Of a stretch of DNA of 64,000 nt, positions 36,774-50,200 are shown piece by piece (the first letter of the stretch is position 1; each line of letters starts with the position of its first letter). The translations under genes and the position numbers were made by a program. This DNA comes from Puffinus mauretanicus (taxonomy: Eukaryota > Chordata > Aves > Procellariiformes > Procellariidae): assembly GCA_023333565.1 (NCBI GenBank), contig JAJKFH010001094.1:3534001-3598000 (forward strand), in the 5' to 3' direction. The notes below the pieces were generated by a model, which had not been told where the DNA came from, did not search any database, and saw only the letters and a program-made list of their open reading frames with translations.

Positions 36774-39700
36774 TGTCAAATTAGTGTCTTTTCTGTTTGC
36801 AGGTCTTACACACAAATGAATTCTTGCGGTGCTTGAGAACCCCTGATGGAAATACCTATTCAAAAGTCAAGTTTTAACCTCATTGACATTCCAGTTTTAC
36901 TGCTTAAGGTTATGTTGAATAGCATTTTATCCAGCAAGTAATACCATCAGTTTAAAAGTAGCATCCGTGGACCAATGCATGCTTCATTGATTTGTGCACA
37001 GAAGTGGACAGTAGGTAGTTGTCATTGTCCTTAGGAGAACAATCGAGTCCCACGCCAAGACATCCAAGCAGGATATGGCTGCTCGTGTGGTCTCAGCCTT
37101 GCTGTGTGACGATGTGTGTGTCTCAGTCTTTCTTCCAGAACTCAGGTTTAATGCCTGCAGAACCGAATCGTTCTCCAACTTGCTTACTTGTGCAGGCTTC
37201 TGTAAATACTAATTAATCAAACTGTAGACTTTCACTGCAATGCCCTAGAACCTCATCCTTGCTGGATTTAGGACACTTCCTTGACAGAGGGGTTACCAGA
37301 AAAATAGGCTAAAAAATTTCTCCTTTGGGCCTTACTTTAAGTGCAGTGCTAAAAACTGTAATTACTTCTCTTCTGTGAGTTTTCAAAGCAAAAAAGCATT
37401 GGGTTAAGTCTAACTAATGGTCCTCATTGAAATTAAATGAAACTATGGCTTGAACCTTCCTTCAGAACCATTCTTGTGCTTTTGTCTGTGGGTGAGTGAA
37501 ATACAACTTTTCCGGTCACCTTTGCAGATGTTCTTCCTCTTTGAAAACTCTCATGAGACCTTTTGAACACAGGACCAAAACCCTTCTGAAATGGAGTAAA
37601 AGAGAAAAAAGTAAATTAGAACCTCACACAGTAATGTGAGCAGACGTACATGCCTGCACATATGATTGTGTGATACAACAGAGTAATATCTAATTATTGT
37701 ATTAGAGGTGTACTAGCAGCGAAGTAAGTATGGGTGAAGTTCGGAAATCATTGTCACAGTGGGACTTGCCCATGTCTATATGCAGGTCCAGTTTTTCTTG
37801 GTGATGGTAGTCAGTGGGGCTTGTCTCTCTTCTATGTTTATATTTGGTTGGAGGAGCCTGCACCAGTTGCTCTTCTTCATCTACTTGATCTAGTTCTCCT
37901 CCAGTTGTTCTGAGCGATTTCTGTTTTTGAAAATATGCTTTATGCCCATACTTGTTTTCCAGGGGGAAACTACCGGGCTACCTTTCATCTAACCTCGGCT
38001 AGCAGTTCCCCAGAGAACCTTCGACATGTAGCTCAGAATTGTCTTACGGTGATCCAGAGGAAAAAAGAGTCCCTGAATGCAGCTTCTGTTCTCTTATGTA
38101 GGATTATTTTTGTGCCCTAGATAAAGCCACCACATGTTCTCGATGTAAAATCTGAATCTTGTTCCTCAACTAGAGACTGTAATACCAGAATTACTCATTT
38201 CCTCTTGGGACAGTTTGCCCAGTTTCTTTGCTTTCTCATGAATACAATTATCATAGCAATTTATTATGATTTATACAATCAAAACATAAACAACTTTTAA
38301 TAAAGATTAAATGAAATGGTAAGTAGCAATCTGGTTTGGAGATACGTATCTGAGGCTAGTTTTACTTGCCCAGGAACAGAGAAATCTCACCTTTAAATTA
38401 TGCCTTGTGGGTTCTATCGTAGTATTAAGTTTTTAATGGTGTCAGGATTATTTTCAAGAATAAATATTGGATCTGAGGCGTTACCAAGTGTAAATCAGTT
38501 TTCCTTTACTGTTTTTCAGTGTAAAATAAGAACTCTTGTTCCTCAAAACCTTTGTTATAATAGATTTTTCTTTAAAAAGAAAAACAAAACGCATATAGTG
38601 AACTTCAGATATTTATATTTTAAAAAATTTAATTACAAAAAACATGGGGATGTTGTCATAATCTCCCCAAGAGTATACAGATGTAAGAAGTCAGTCTGTT
38701 GAGGACAAGCATGCTTAAAAGTGGCAGTTGAACTCTTATTACTTGCAAGCAGTTTTCATTCTGCCCTCCAGTGACAGCAGACAAAAACCCATGCAGTAAT
38801 AATGAATACACTTCAGTGTCTGATGTTCCAGTTTAAATCCATGAGGGGTTTTTTTCTTTTGAAAAAATGAAAAATGTGTTGGATTCTATTATTATAATTG
38901 CATAGGAAAAAACATTCAGATATCATGGTCTAAAAATATGATTATATTTTTAATTAATCCTAACCATTAAATGACAGATTTGTTTCTAGGTTTTGAGATC
39001 TCATTCTAAGAGTATTTGCTGTGATCTGTGTCCTAAAATACAACTTGCTGCTCTGCATGTTTGTCTAATGTGTTTTCCAACAGAATAGGTTGTAGCATGG
39101 ATGAAAATGTTTGAAGCATTTTAGTTAAATTATGAACTCTTGATTTTCCAGGTTTAGCCCTTGTTAACTGCAGCTGTTGACATCTCTATGGGTTTTCCTT
39201 TGCTTTACAGAGTCACTTTGTTCCACGTTGAAGTCAGGGGGAGTTTTGCCTTTAGTTTTGTCGGAAGCAGGATCAAGCACTCTCAACTGGATGGCATTTC
39301 TGTATTTGTCTGGAGGTTATATGATAATAACAGGAGCTCTGTAGTCAATTAAATTTAAAATGTCAGGGAATGTTCTAGGCCTTGTTGAAAGGTAGAAGAT
39401 GGAGCTGAGGGCACGCTCCAAAGCTGGTGTCTGGTTGAGATACTGGTTTATTGCAATGGTTTGTTGTTGTTTGTAGATCAAAGGAGTGGTTGATGTAGGC
39501 ATTAATACTTGGCAGCCTGCTAATAAGGCCTACCTGCCTCACTGCGTGAGGAGGTTAAGATACTGACAGTTGAGATCACTTTTCTTTTAAAGAAATACAG
39601 ATAAGGGTAAGAAGCATGACAGGGTGTAGGGGTAAAGAATGAAATAGGAGGTTTAAAATGTTCTCTTTGCTCTGGAGTGGGGGTCAGCCACCATGGGCAG

Positions 39701-40346
39701 CTGGAAGGAACTATGAATGAAAAGAGCCTCCTTCTATCCCTCCTGGGTTTTGTGTGTTTATTAACATGTGTCCCCACATGTTAATCCAGTGCCTGACCTA
39801 GGGCTGGTACAGCAAGTGATGCCTTATGCCCCATCCCTTCCTACCTACGAGTGAGGGGAGGGTGGTAATATTGACAAGTGAGGAAGAGGAGATGTGCCCT
39901 GAGAATAAAAAGGGATGGGGAAGAGAGGAAGATGCATGGTCACCTGGGAATATGGCATGGGCTGTGATGTGAGGGACGTGGCACAGAGGAACAGGGACCT
40001 TGCTGAGAGCCTGGAATAGAGGGAGGCAGGAGGGAAACCGTACACAGCTCTTGCAGGGAACGGCGCTCATGGTGTCGATAGAAGTTTTACAGGTCATAGC
40101 AATGATAAACACCTTGTGGTGTGTGTATATGGATCCATTCGTGCTGCACACAGGAGTGTCCAGGCAGAGAGGGAAGCGTGGGTGGTGGGAATACTACATT
40201 GGTAGATCTGAGCTCTGCAGGATAAATCCTTTGATACATACGAATATGAACCTTTTGTTTGCGAAGATTCATACTTGTGTCTGAAGGGAGATTAATATTA
40301 AAAACTTTACTTTTGATATCTGTGCTTGGTTGCTTTCTGTTGCCTG

Positions 40347-40360
40347 GTGTGTGTGTGTGT
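40347..40360. repeat. (GT)7 dinucleotide repeat
   Basis: Seven GT units in intronic sequence; a short microsatellite with no further significance visible. Confidence 0.8.
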
Positions 40361-43300
40361 TTTGTACATAGTAAGTTATGCCTGATACCTAGGTAATACA
40401 TTAGACAACTCTTTTCTTCTATCTGGTAGCAATATACACTACAGGCATCACATGAGCTTTGTTTTTTAGCAAAACAGTTGTCATGGTGGAAAGTATAATA
40501 CATTCTTAATGGGAGAGAATGGTGGGATTTTTATAAGTCTCACATATAAGAAATTAATAATTTTTTTCTGCAAAAAGTTTTCAGAGGAGTCTTTGGACTC
40601 TGGAGGAGACGTATGGGAAATGTGGGACTGCTTCTAAGCAGAGAAATGACTGTACCTGGCAGTGCTGGGAAACACTGTACATTACTGGATATCTTTCTGC
40701 AACTCATGTTTACTCTACATCATTTTGTTAATAGTCTCCTAAATTTTGCAAGATATCTTCACAGCTTTTCCTGTAAACCTCTGCTATGTTTATGGTATTA
40801 CACTTTTGAAAAGATCTGTACATAAAGTGTATACAGTATACTGAGTATTTTCTTTTATTTTCTCTGCTTTGACTTTCTTTGGATGTACCATCTAGTTTGA
40901 AATTTTATAGTTGCCTAGAAAATCAGACTATTCTTAAATAATCAGGTAGTAGTTTAGTTTTTTTTTTTTAATATGCCTTATGTTTCTATTTCACATGCCT
41001 GAATGTACTTACAATACACATTTTCTGCCATCCTCAGGAGTGCTTTGCCCACTTATCTTTATGTAATATAAAATCTTATAGCTTGAGTGGTTCATACCTG
41101 GCTCCTTCCTATCTAACCTAACATGCCTAACCTAGGATCCCAATAGTCATCGACTCCTTAAAAAGGTGATGAAGAGAGGTGGAGCTGGATCCTCTCTGGG
41201 AAAGCCTTACCTGGGTCTCAGCCTTTTTCAAGAGGAGCCTGTCTTTTCTCCCTGAGTACACAGGGAGTCTTGGGAACCTGCATTCCTAAATTAGGTGACT
41301 CGGGGACTTAAAGCTTGAATTGGATGAATCTGGGCCCCTGTTACTGCTGTTGAAGACATTGATCTTTTTCATGGACAAAGTACTTGAAGAACTGAAGCCA
41401 CTGGTTATAAAAATCCATCAGGTAAGAGATGTCTATTATTATGTGCTGTGCAGAACCTGAAACAGGACATCCAACATGGTCAGGGCTTCTCAGTAGGAGT
41501 ATCAGTTGATCACAGAAGAGCAGCAATGTTTCTAGACTGCAGAGAAGAGCATCCCTGTTCTTACCTCCTCCCTCCTGAAACCCCTTTGGAGTAAGTAGTG
41601 TTCCTGGGACACCAGCAGAGTCCAGCTGTGCAGTGGACCCAATGAATACAGTGATGATTCTTAAATAGACCGGTGTGGGGCACACAGGCTTTTTAGGACA
41701 ACTCTCTGCTGAGAGTGATGCTTCTCCACTTTAAATAGTGGATTAAGCTAGTACCAGTGCCTGATACAGAATGATTGCTTTTCTTCTTGCAATGATTGTT
41801 GTTCATAAATATTGTCCTTGGGCTTGAAAAGATGAGGAATGGAGATTTTTAGTCTTTGGCACCACAGTCACTAGGACTGTGTATCTGTGAAGCTGGCGTG
41901 GTCCACACTGGCCTTTGTGGACATGAGGATGCTTGTTGAGAGAGGGTGTGTTGTCCCACCAACGAATGCTTCATCTTGCACCTCTTGAGAGGTAGTCATT
42001 GTCCTGCCTCTGTCTGGTATGCAGCAGCACTTCTCTGCCTGCTTCTGATGTTTAAAACCAACCAAGTCAAAAATATAAATTTTCTGTTATGTGCATTGTA
42101 AAGCACCAGCAAAGGCGAGCATTGTGGTCTTCAGAGCATTTGATAGTCGCATATGAGCAAATCCTAAGGTTATTTCTTTAATCTTCTTGTGTGGAAAGAA
42201 CAGAGTGAAGCTGTGCAGTGTTATCTTGGTTTAAGACGTTACCATGTTGACCCTTTTATTATTTCCTTACAGTTATCTTTTTGAGATTTTATATTGAGGC
42301 CATATTGCATGTTTACCTGTTCTTGTGTGCCTGAATATGTCCTTTAAAAATATTGGCAATGTTTTCATATCTTTTTTCTGTAACGGGTAAGTCTGATGGC
42401 TGTTTCTCATCCCTTGCTGTGCCAAACTGCTGAGACAAGACTGTTTTTCTGCTACTAATTTAAAAGAAATTAAGAAATTAATTTTGTCCTTAGCTGCATT
42501 CTATTGCAGAAACTTCCCAGTGCTTTATGTAGTGAACTGTGAGTGAATTATCACTGTGTCAATACAAATGTGTTGAATGTAAGGTTGTTAATTGCTCTTA
42601 GTTAGACATAAGTAGTCTACAGAGTGTAGAAGCTTGGAGTGATCTCAGCTAAAACTGGTAAAATCTTTTTTTCAGAAATTTGTTTGGTTTATATACTTAG
42701 AGGAGTAAAAATCTTAATTCTTGGAATCATTTAATTGGAAATGTGATGTGTGTATTTTTCAGCATGCTCTCTTGGGTTCATTAGACAGCACTCTTTTTTA
42801 CTTATTCCAGAAAGAGAAGAAAAAAAGCATTGTTTAATTCTTTTCCTTTCTTTTTCTGAACTCCAAGAATTTCCCTCCAATCATTGCCCCATATTCCAGC
42901 TTCCATCTGCTTGTGCCCAGGAGATTGTTTAAGTGCTCTCAGAAAATGTGGACTACTCCTAATCATATTTTTTCTTTGTAGATGCTAAGAGTACCCCTAG
43001 TTACTGTGCTGCCAGCTTTTGCTGCCTTATGACGACTAATAGGCCCGCATTGGGAATCAATCCCACCCACCGGCACCGAACCTTGCCGGGTTGACCTTGA
43101 GGCCAACTCTTTCATTTTGATTCTAATTTGTGCAATGATTTGCACATCACTGAAGCAAAGCGGAATGTAAAAGGATACATTAACATAGCAGTACAGCTGG
43201 ATTGGAAATGCACAAAGGTCAGGAAATGGAAAAATGAACTACCTAATAACATCCATTTGCCCCATTGCTGATGTATAATGGCTTTGATTTCCGATTAGTG

Positions 43301-46300
43301 TTTATTACAGGCATAAATATATATATTGTGCCATCGATGTGCAACATTGAGACAAATGCACTTAAAGTTTTTTAGGGTTATTATGGCATGCATCCCTCTG
43401 AAACGTTCGCAGCCTTCATTTCAGTCTTCCCAAGAGCAGCAGTTTCATCTATATGCTCTGTAGTATCTTGCAGGGAAAAGGGTGTCAGTAGATCATGGAA
43501 GCCTGTGACTCCCTCGTGCTATTAAATGATTCCTTTGGAGCTCTGAGAAACCATTCCTGTGCCCCGCAAATAAATGGCCCAGTCCTACAAAGTTCTGCAT
43601 GTTCTCCAAATCCTTTGGCTTCATAGCATTCTTCAATCCCAAGCTTGATGATTTTCATGTTGGGTTATGTTTTCAGCAAGTCAGATGCTGAACCATTTGG
43701 AGAAGATTTAGTATAGCTCCTTGCACTATAAGGCCTTGTTTACTGGATTTGCCATAGCTTTAAAATCCTTTCTGTGCTAAGAGTTATACTAACAATTCTT
43801 CCAAAAATTCAGATGTCCAAAGGGATTTTTCTCACATGATGATAAACAAATAAATAACTGTGATAGGTGGGAGTAGGTTGATAGGGGGCAGTTATGATAG
43901 CTGAAACTGTAACCTTTGATAGCTTACTTTTGAACTGTATTTCTTCTTACCTCTGCATTGCCTTGCATTTTGTATAGTCACTTGTACTGCATCCGTGGTG
44001 ATGGAAAATGCAAATGTTCTCTTGGTTGATAATTTGCTGCACAGGTACCACGTGCTGTGATAAGAGGGCTGTCCCTAGGCAAAAAGGAGGAAATCTGTGT
44101 ACTTTATTTACCTTTTCCTGGCTGAGAGTTTGGCAGAGGGAGAGTGTACCTTCCCTGAAAGCTGCTGAGTGGTGACGGCTTAAGGGGCCCTCCGGGCTAT
44201 GGGTGGGGGGAGCAGATGGGGAAAAGGTCGAGAGCAGCAGGCCTGCGGTGGGAGCGGAGATGAGAAGGTCACTGGGAAGAACAGGGAGCAGATCCTGCAA
44301 CAAGTCTTTAGGGCTATGAAAAGCAGGAGAGTTTGCTCTGAGGAAGGACTTCACGTTGCTGGGTTGAGAGCAAGGCTGGAGCGGGAAAGTCCTGCTCTGT
44401 AAGGAGCATCAGCGAGATTCATTCTTATATCTTTTTGCTTTCACCCAGCTTTTTTACTCTTCCACCCAACCAAGCTGAGTTTCCTGTCTTTCAGAACGTA
44501 CACGATTATAATTTATGCTCTAATAAAACAGTTTTACATACTGAAAGCCCTTTCGGTAGGCTCACCTTCAAGTTAAAGGTCTGCCTCAAAGCTCTGGCTT
44601 GCATCACATCACCTTTCGATGACTGTAGGCGCTGTTGCTTTCCTGCTTGTCTTTCTGGCCCAGCCTCAGGACTTTGCTCTGGGTATTCACGCTCATCCAG
44701 CCAATTAAACCTTTCATACAGGCTATTACTACCTTGTATTTCTGTTAGTACAATATCCTTGTTGATACCCATGATCTTACCTTCCCAAAAGCTGGTCAGA
44801 AGACTTTGGCTGTCATAACTTATCACTTTTACCAGGCTACCCTAATTTTTTTTTAATCTGTCTTGGCTCCTTATCTTTTACAAAACACATAAGCCTTGCA
44901 AATGAAGGCTAAAAGCTTATCAGGAGAACCTTCATCTCTGGTGGGGCAATGAAGAGACTGACTCCACATCTGATTTGCCTATGATATCAGACTTGACTAC
45001 TGGCTTATTAAATTTTCAGATGGATAAATGTGCTGTGTCCCAAGCTTCCCGTCATACAAAGCTATCTCACTGTCTTTCTTGGTACTTGCCCTTGAAATTC
45101 TGGTTGCGATGATGCTTGCAGACATTTGAATGACTACGTATGTCTTACTTTGAGCCGGCTGTCATGCTGGCTAATATTGTCACCTTGTTCCCTTTAATTT
45201 CTTCATCTGCCAGTGCTCCAGTGATGGGTTGAATTTCAATCATATAGTATCTTTGGTATGGACAGTAAAAGTCCATCATACCACCATCCTGACCTGCACA
45301 AATACATCTTCTCTGACAAAGCAGCAGTAGCTGTGTCAGCCCAAGTATCTAAAAGACAGCTCTTAATTGTCTGAACAGAGAATTGAGCTGGATCCTTGCA
45401 GATCCTTAGCTGAAATCTGTGTACTGCTAAAGCATCACGTACCTTTCTGGCATGATTTAAAATAATCCCAAATAAAGAAAAAAATGCCTACTATTAAGCC
45501 CTACAGCTCTCTAGGGGAAGTTGCTGCATGGCAGCTCTGAATCCTTTAGTGAAATTCAGCTAGCAGTAATGGTGTGAAGCCTTCCAGCCAGAGGATTCTT
45601 GTCGCAGAGAGGGAGGTGGTACAGTTTTCTCAGGTGGTGGAGGAAAAGGTGGTGGTGACAACAGCTCTCTGCTGTCTCAGTGCCAAACAGCAATCGGGCA
45701 AGAAGAGAGGTGTCAGTGTGAAAGGGAGAGAACATGGGAAGTAAATTTGTGAAGTATTTTTTCTTGGTGTTTATTGATTACAGGTTTTTTCCTTGTACAT
45801 TTTTGAGATCGGTTTTCTTTACAATCAGATCTCGTTTGTCATTTCCTTTTGGCCGCTCCTTCCTACTTTCCCTTGTTAGGGATTGCAGTTGCATTTATAT
45901 GGGGGGGCGGAATACCCTAAATTAATTTTCCTGGAGTTTGTTTTCATTAGATGGACTAAGTGACATAAATAAAAGGCAAGTTCTCCCCACAGATAATCCT
46001 CCAAAAATCTCTTTTTGAGTAGGACTTTCATGTGGCTGGTAGATCTTTAGAGACAAAGCTTTCCAGAACTTCGTGAAAATCAGAGGGAGTGCCAGTGAGG
46101 GGAAAAATGTCCCTTTTGGCTAGTTTTGCATGCTAATATTTTATAGCTAAATACTTGTTGCCATAGCTGTCTGTACACAAAAGGGCTGTTTCTGAATTAA
46201 AAAAAAAAAAATTACTAAATTTATTGGGGTAAATGCTTATTTATGCTAGAGTAGCTGATAGCAGTAGAAAACCTATGTGTTTTCCACCAGTAGTGACATT

Positions 46301-46617
46301 TGCATTTCTTGACAAGATGTTAATTTAGAAGTTGTCTACTATACAGTAAACTGAAAATTACTTAGGTATGCTGTATTATACATTATGCATGTCCAAATGA
46401 GGCATGTAAAGGGAAAGACCTTTACATCTGGTACGTTAGGTGTCGAAAACTAAAGTAACTGGACATCGCTGATATAACTGAAATATTGTGCATCCTTGTC
46501 ACCTCATTCCTCCTGTCCTAGGTAAGTTCAGGAAGTATAGGAAATAGCCAAGCAGTGCATCAGTCACCAATGCAGAATTGCCACCCTCAACTTAGGACAA
46601 GCTGGAGCCGACATATT

Positions 46618-46677
46618 GAACATATCATATGCATGATGTACTTAAGTGAACATATTATATGCATGATGTACTTAAGT
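46618..46677. repeat. Two-copy 30-bp tandem duplication
   Basis: Two adjacent 30-bp units, each starting GAACATAT and ending GATGTACTTAAGT, at 46618-46647 and 46648-46677, differ at one position (C versus T in CATATCATAT / CATATTATAT). Each unit contains the palindromes ATGCAT and CTTAAG. The near identity suggests a recent local duplication. Confidence 0.9.
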
Positions 46678-49600
46678 GTGGGAAGACGGGCCCTTTTAGG
46701 ACAAAATCTGATAATCTGAGACAAAAAGGTTAAAAGGTGTAAAGAGAAAACCACCTTTCCTCTTACATGCATAGACGCGCTGATCAGCAAAGGCTCTCCT
46801 CACCGCTAACCATCATACAAGCGGTGAGGGGAGTGGGTGGCAAAGTGAAGCGTGAGGGTCATTTGGTACAGAGAGTCCATGGATGGAAACACCCCTGGAA
46901 AGACTGACTGTAGAAGCAGCTATGGAGTGATTGTTTTGAGCCAGGAATGAAGAAGGATTTGTTTCTGTTGACAACCAAGCTTGATCTGGTGTGCTGTTGG
47001 GTCAACATTTGGCCGTTCATTGTTCTTGCTTTATAATATATACTGTATATTAGAAATGAGAGTATAGCTTAGTGTGTATAGTGTACACACCTCTGCGAAG
47101 GGATAGAGAGAATAAATATTATTCTCAAGCCCCTAAAAGAGATTTTTTTTTTAATATATATCCTATATATCAGTGATGGATCAGATTGGTTCCACAAGAT
47201 ATCGAGAGGATGTCTTTGCAATTTTTTTAGGCTGTCTCACTATGGCTGGGACTCTATCACCAGGGCTGGGGGCTGTGTGCATGCTTTAGACAGTTGCATG
47301 GGAAACATGCAAAGGTGGTAATAGAATGTGGAGTAACTATTTTTCCTAATCTCTTTTCTACTTATAGCTTGTATTTTGATGCCATTATTTAATCCAGATA
47401 ATTATGTGTGATTATTGTCCTGTTTGTTTGTGATTTTTTCAATTTGGGGATTTTCTTTTTTGCAGATTAATGTATTTGTGTAGAATCGATGCTGGAAATA
47501 TAAAAGACTCAGATTTCTGAAGAATGTGGCCTTCTGGATTGCTTTCAGATTATGCCATTTGTTCCACTGCCATCAAGATACAGGAAAATGGGAACTTACA
47601 GAATTAGAACATAGTGATGAATTTACCATTTTCATTAAAACTACTTAAAGGCATGCCGAAGCTGAAAAAATTAAATGTTTAAGTCTAATTTAATTTGACA
47701 GTATGCAGTTAATTAATACTCCACATCCATTAACATTCAAAAATGAAAGTATCTGCAGAACCACTACTCCCTGGAGTAATTTGTCACCAGAAATAAAATG
47801 TCTGCCTTTGAACTGAAGTAGCTTTTGGGTAGCATGCTATGAGCGAAGGAACCCATGTGAATGATACAGACTAATCCAGAAGAGTGGGCTTGAAGTTCTT
47901 TGTGTTGTTATCTCACCATTATAAAACCAACAGTAGTTGTCTTGGGTACTGTTGTGACAGCAGATGCCTTCTTCGCTAAGTGACAGAAACTCCCATCGAT
48001 TTTAAATTACTGACTAGAGAGTGGTAGTTGTGCGTGTCCGCAAGTGCCTCCCAGCTTAGAAAATGTTCACAGCATGCAAGACCCTCTTTTTCTGATAAAA
48101 AAGATGCATTTTCTGTTTACAGGGAATATCGGTCTTTATACTATGAAGTGAACTCTCTTTTCAAACAGGGAATAAATGTAACTGTTAGAAAAAAAGCAGC
48201 AAAGACATGATTAGATGCATAGCAAATGCACCACCATGTGCTTCCTTCCTTGTTCTATTCCTGTATCTCTAGCGTAGCCTTTGCATTATTAGCTTCAATC
48301 TTGCCAGCACTTACTATAAGGTGTGGCATTCCCGCTGGAGCTATTTTTGCTTATAAACCCTGTTTAATGCAGTAAGTGAGGATTTGGGTCAACAGATTGT
48401 AAGCGTTGTAGGGCAGTGTCTGCAAAGTGACAGCATATTCTAGGGGTACAAACATGCCAGTTGAATTTTTTGTTCTCTGTACAGTTTTTGTGCAACAGAA
48501 TCCTAAGATACTCTAATAGGTCTTTTAATTATTCCACAAAAATTGGTATTAATAAACAAAATATTTTCTTTATTCAGGACTTGCTGTTCTTCTGTGCTAC
48601 CATAGCCTTAACAAAGCCAGGGTTAAATAACTGCTTGGCTGGACAAAGGAGCTATGATTTTTTCTTCCGCTTAATTTGTTTGAGTTCAAAAGGATGATTT
48701 GACTTCTGATCATGTGAAAAGCATTTCATAGCATACTGGAAAGCTGTCTGGTTTTGTATCTAGCGGACTTGACAGCATGGTTGGCAACAGACGGATAATG
48801 GAAGGCTAATGAATAATGAAAAGCTGAGTGATTGAAATAGCAGAGCTGCAGGGAGAATAGAGGTAAAGCTGGGAAGGAAAATGGAAAAAACAAACAACAC
48901 AGAAGTAAGGAATAACCAGTATTTTGATCAGTATCGGAGCATGTCTTCACATCAAAATTTAACCCACTTGTAACTTAAGCATTCTCCATCTGCCAGCTCA
49001 CAAGAGCTCTTAACTCATGCACCATGACACATTTTGTATGTCACTCAGCTTGCCCTGAGGAGGGGAGGGTAGGTTGGAATTTAAATGTTTTTTCAACTGC
49101 TAGGACGATGACTACTCTGCAGTAACCTTCTCGATTCCCATTAATTGTCCGGTGCATTCCCAAATTCCTACCAGAGCGGGTGTGCATAGTACCTCACAGT
49201 CTACTGCAAAAAACGGAGCAGAGCAATAGCATCGGAAGCTATCAGCTGTACTGAGAGACGCTGCAACACTTAGTTTGTGTTTACACTTCAGTGAAGACAC
49301 CTCTATTTTGGTAACAGGTTTAACTCCACTTTCATGGCTTTCACTCTTCAGATCTCCAACAGGAAGGAAGAGCTCTTACTCATTGCTAACCAGTCTCTCC
49401 AGATGGGGTACAGTCTCTGGGGCAACTGTGCTTTAAGAAAGATTCCTCTGCAAATGTAACAAGAATTACTGGGGAGAAGACTTAACTCCAGGTGTCGAAA
49501 GTGGGAAGACCATCTCCTGAAGTTAAGAGAATGGCTCTCTAGCAGTTTGATAGTCGTGATGTTTGTGTCTGGATGTATACATTAATGTGGAGGAAGCCAG

Positions 49601-49875
49601 CTGCTTTTAATTTCCTCACACACTGCCAGTTGTAGCTGAGCTTGGTGGTGCAAGGCTTGCTCTTACACTTGTTTTCATGGTAAGAATTATGGAGTAGGAG
49701 TTGAGTTAGCACTATGTTTCCTGCTCTACACCTTTTCACGCCTCTTTTTTGCAATGCTAAATGGAAGATGATCTGCTGCTTTCTCATTCTGATGTACTAC
49801 TTTTCCTGAGCTTTGACATTACTGAAAAATGAATAATACTGTAAATACTATCCTTTCCTTTTTTTTTTTCTGCAG

Positions 49876-50200
49876 AATCTGTACCAAAACAGGTTCCTGG
49901 GCCTGGCAGCCATGGCATCTCCATCTAGGAACTCACAAAATCGGCGCCGGTGCAAAGAGCCTCTCAGATACAGCTATAACCCGGACCAGTTCCATAACAT
50001 GGACATCAGGAACAATTCCCATGAGACGGTCACCATTCCTAGGTCTACTAGTGACACAGACCTTGTCACTTCAGACAGCCGGTCTACCCTGACGGTCAGC
50101 AGCTCCTACTACTCCATTGGGCATTCGCAGGACCTAGTGATATACTGGGATATAAAGGAGGAAGTGGATGCAGGGGACTGGATCGGCATGTATCTCATAG
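49876..50200 (+). CDS. HECW1: HECW1 E3 ubiquitin ligase, second coding exon (residues 10-118)
   Basis: The exon starts after a strong TTTTCTGCAG acceptor and ends at ATAG|GTAAGT, carrying 108 codons plus the first base of an Asp codon (phase 1). It encodes [19 protein letters not shown], then [19 protein letters not shown], a [20 protein letters not shown]er/Thr-rich segment, and [19 protein letters not shown], which is the beginning of the HECW N-terminal domain conserved in HECW1 and HECW2. It is HECW1 rather than HECW2 because of the Asn-Leu-Tyr-Gln lead and the [16 protein letters not shown] stretch. Against the human protein as I recall it, most residues match; the clearest difference is IRNNSHETV where human has LRGGPHDGV. 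The Met at 49912 (GCCATGG) could serve as an alternative start. The C2, WW and HECT regions are not in the window. Confidence 0.96.

Larger units (their letters stand above)
33803..49875 (+). other. HECW1: HECW1 intron between coding exons 1 and 2, part 2
   Basis: Intronic sequence from the second LTR to the second coding exon, ending in a long pyrimidine tract and CTGCAG acceptor (AG at 49874-49875). Features listed separately are an 11-bp inverted repeat near 36692-36773, a TG repeat, a 30-bp tandem duplication and candidate conserved blocks. A weakly coding-like minus-strand stretch at 44506-45484 is discussed in the findings. I recognise no other gene. Confidence 0.8.
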
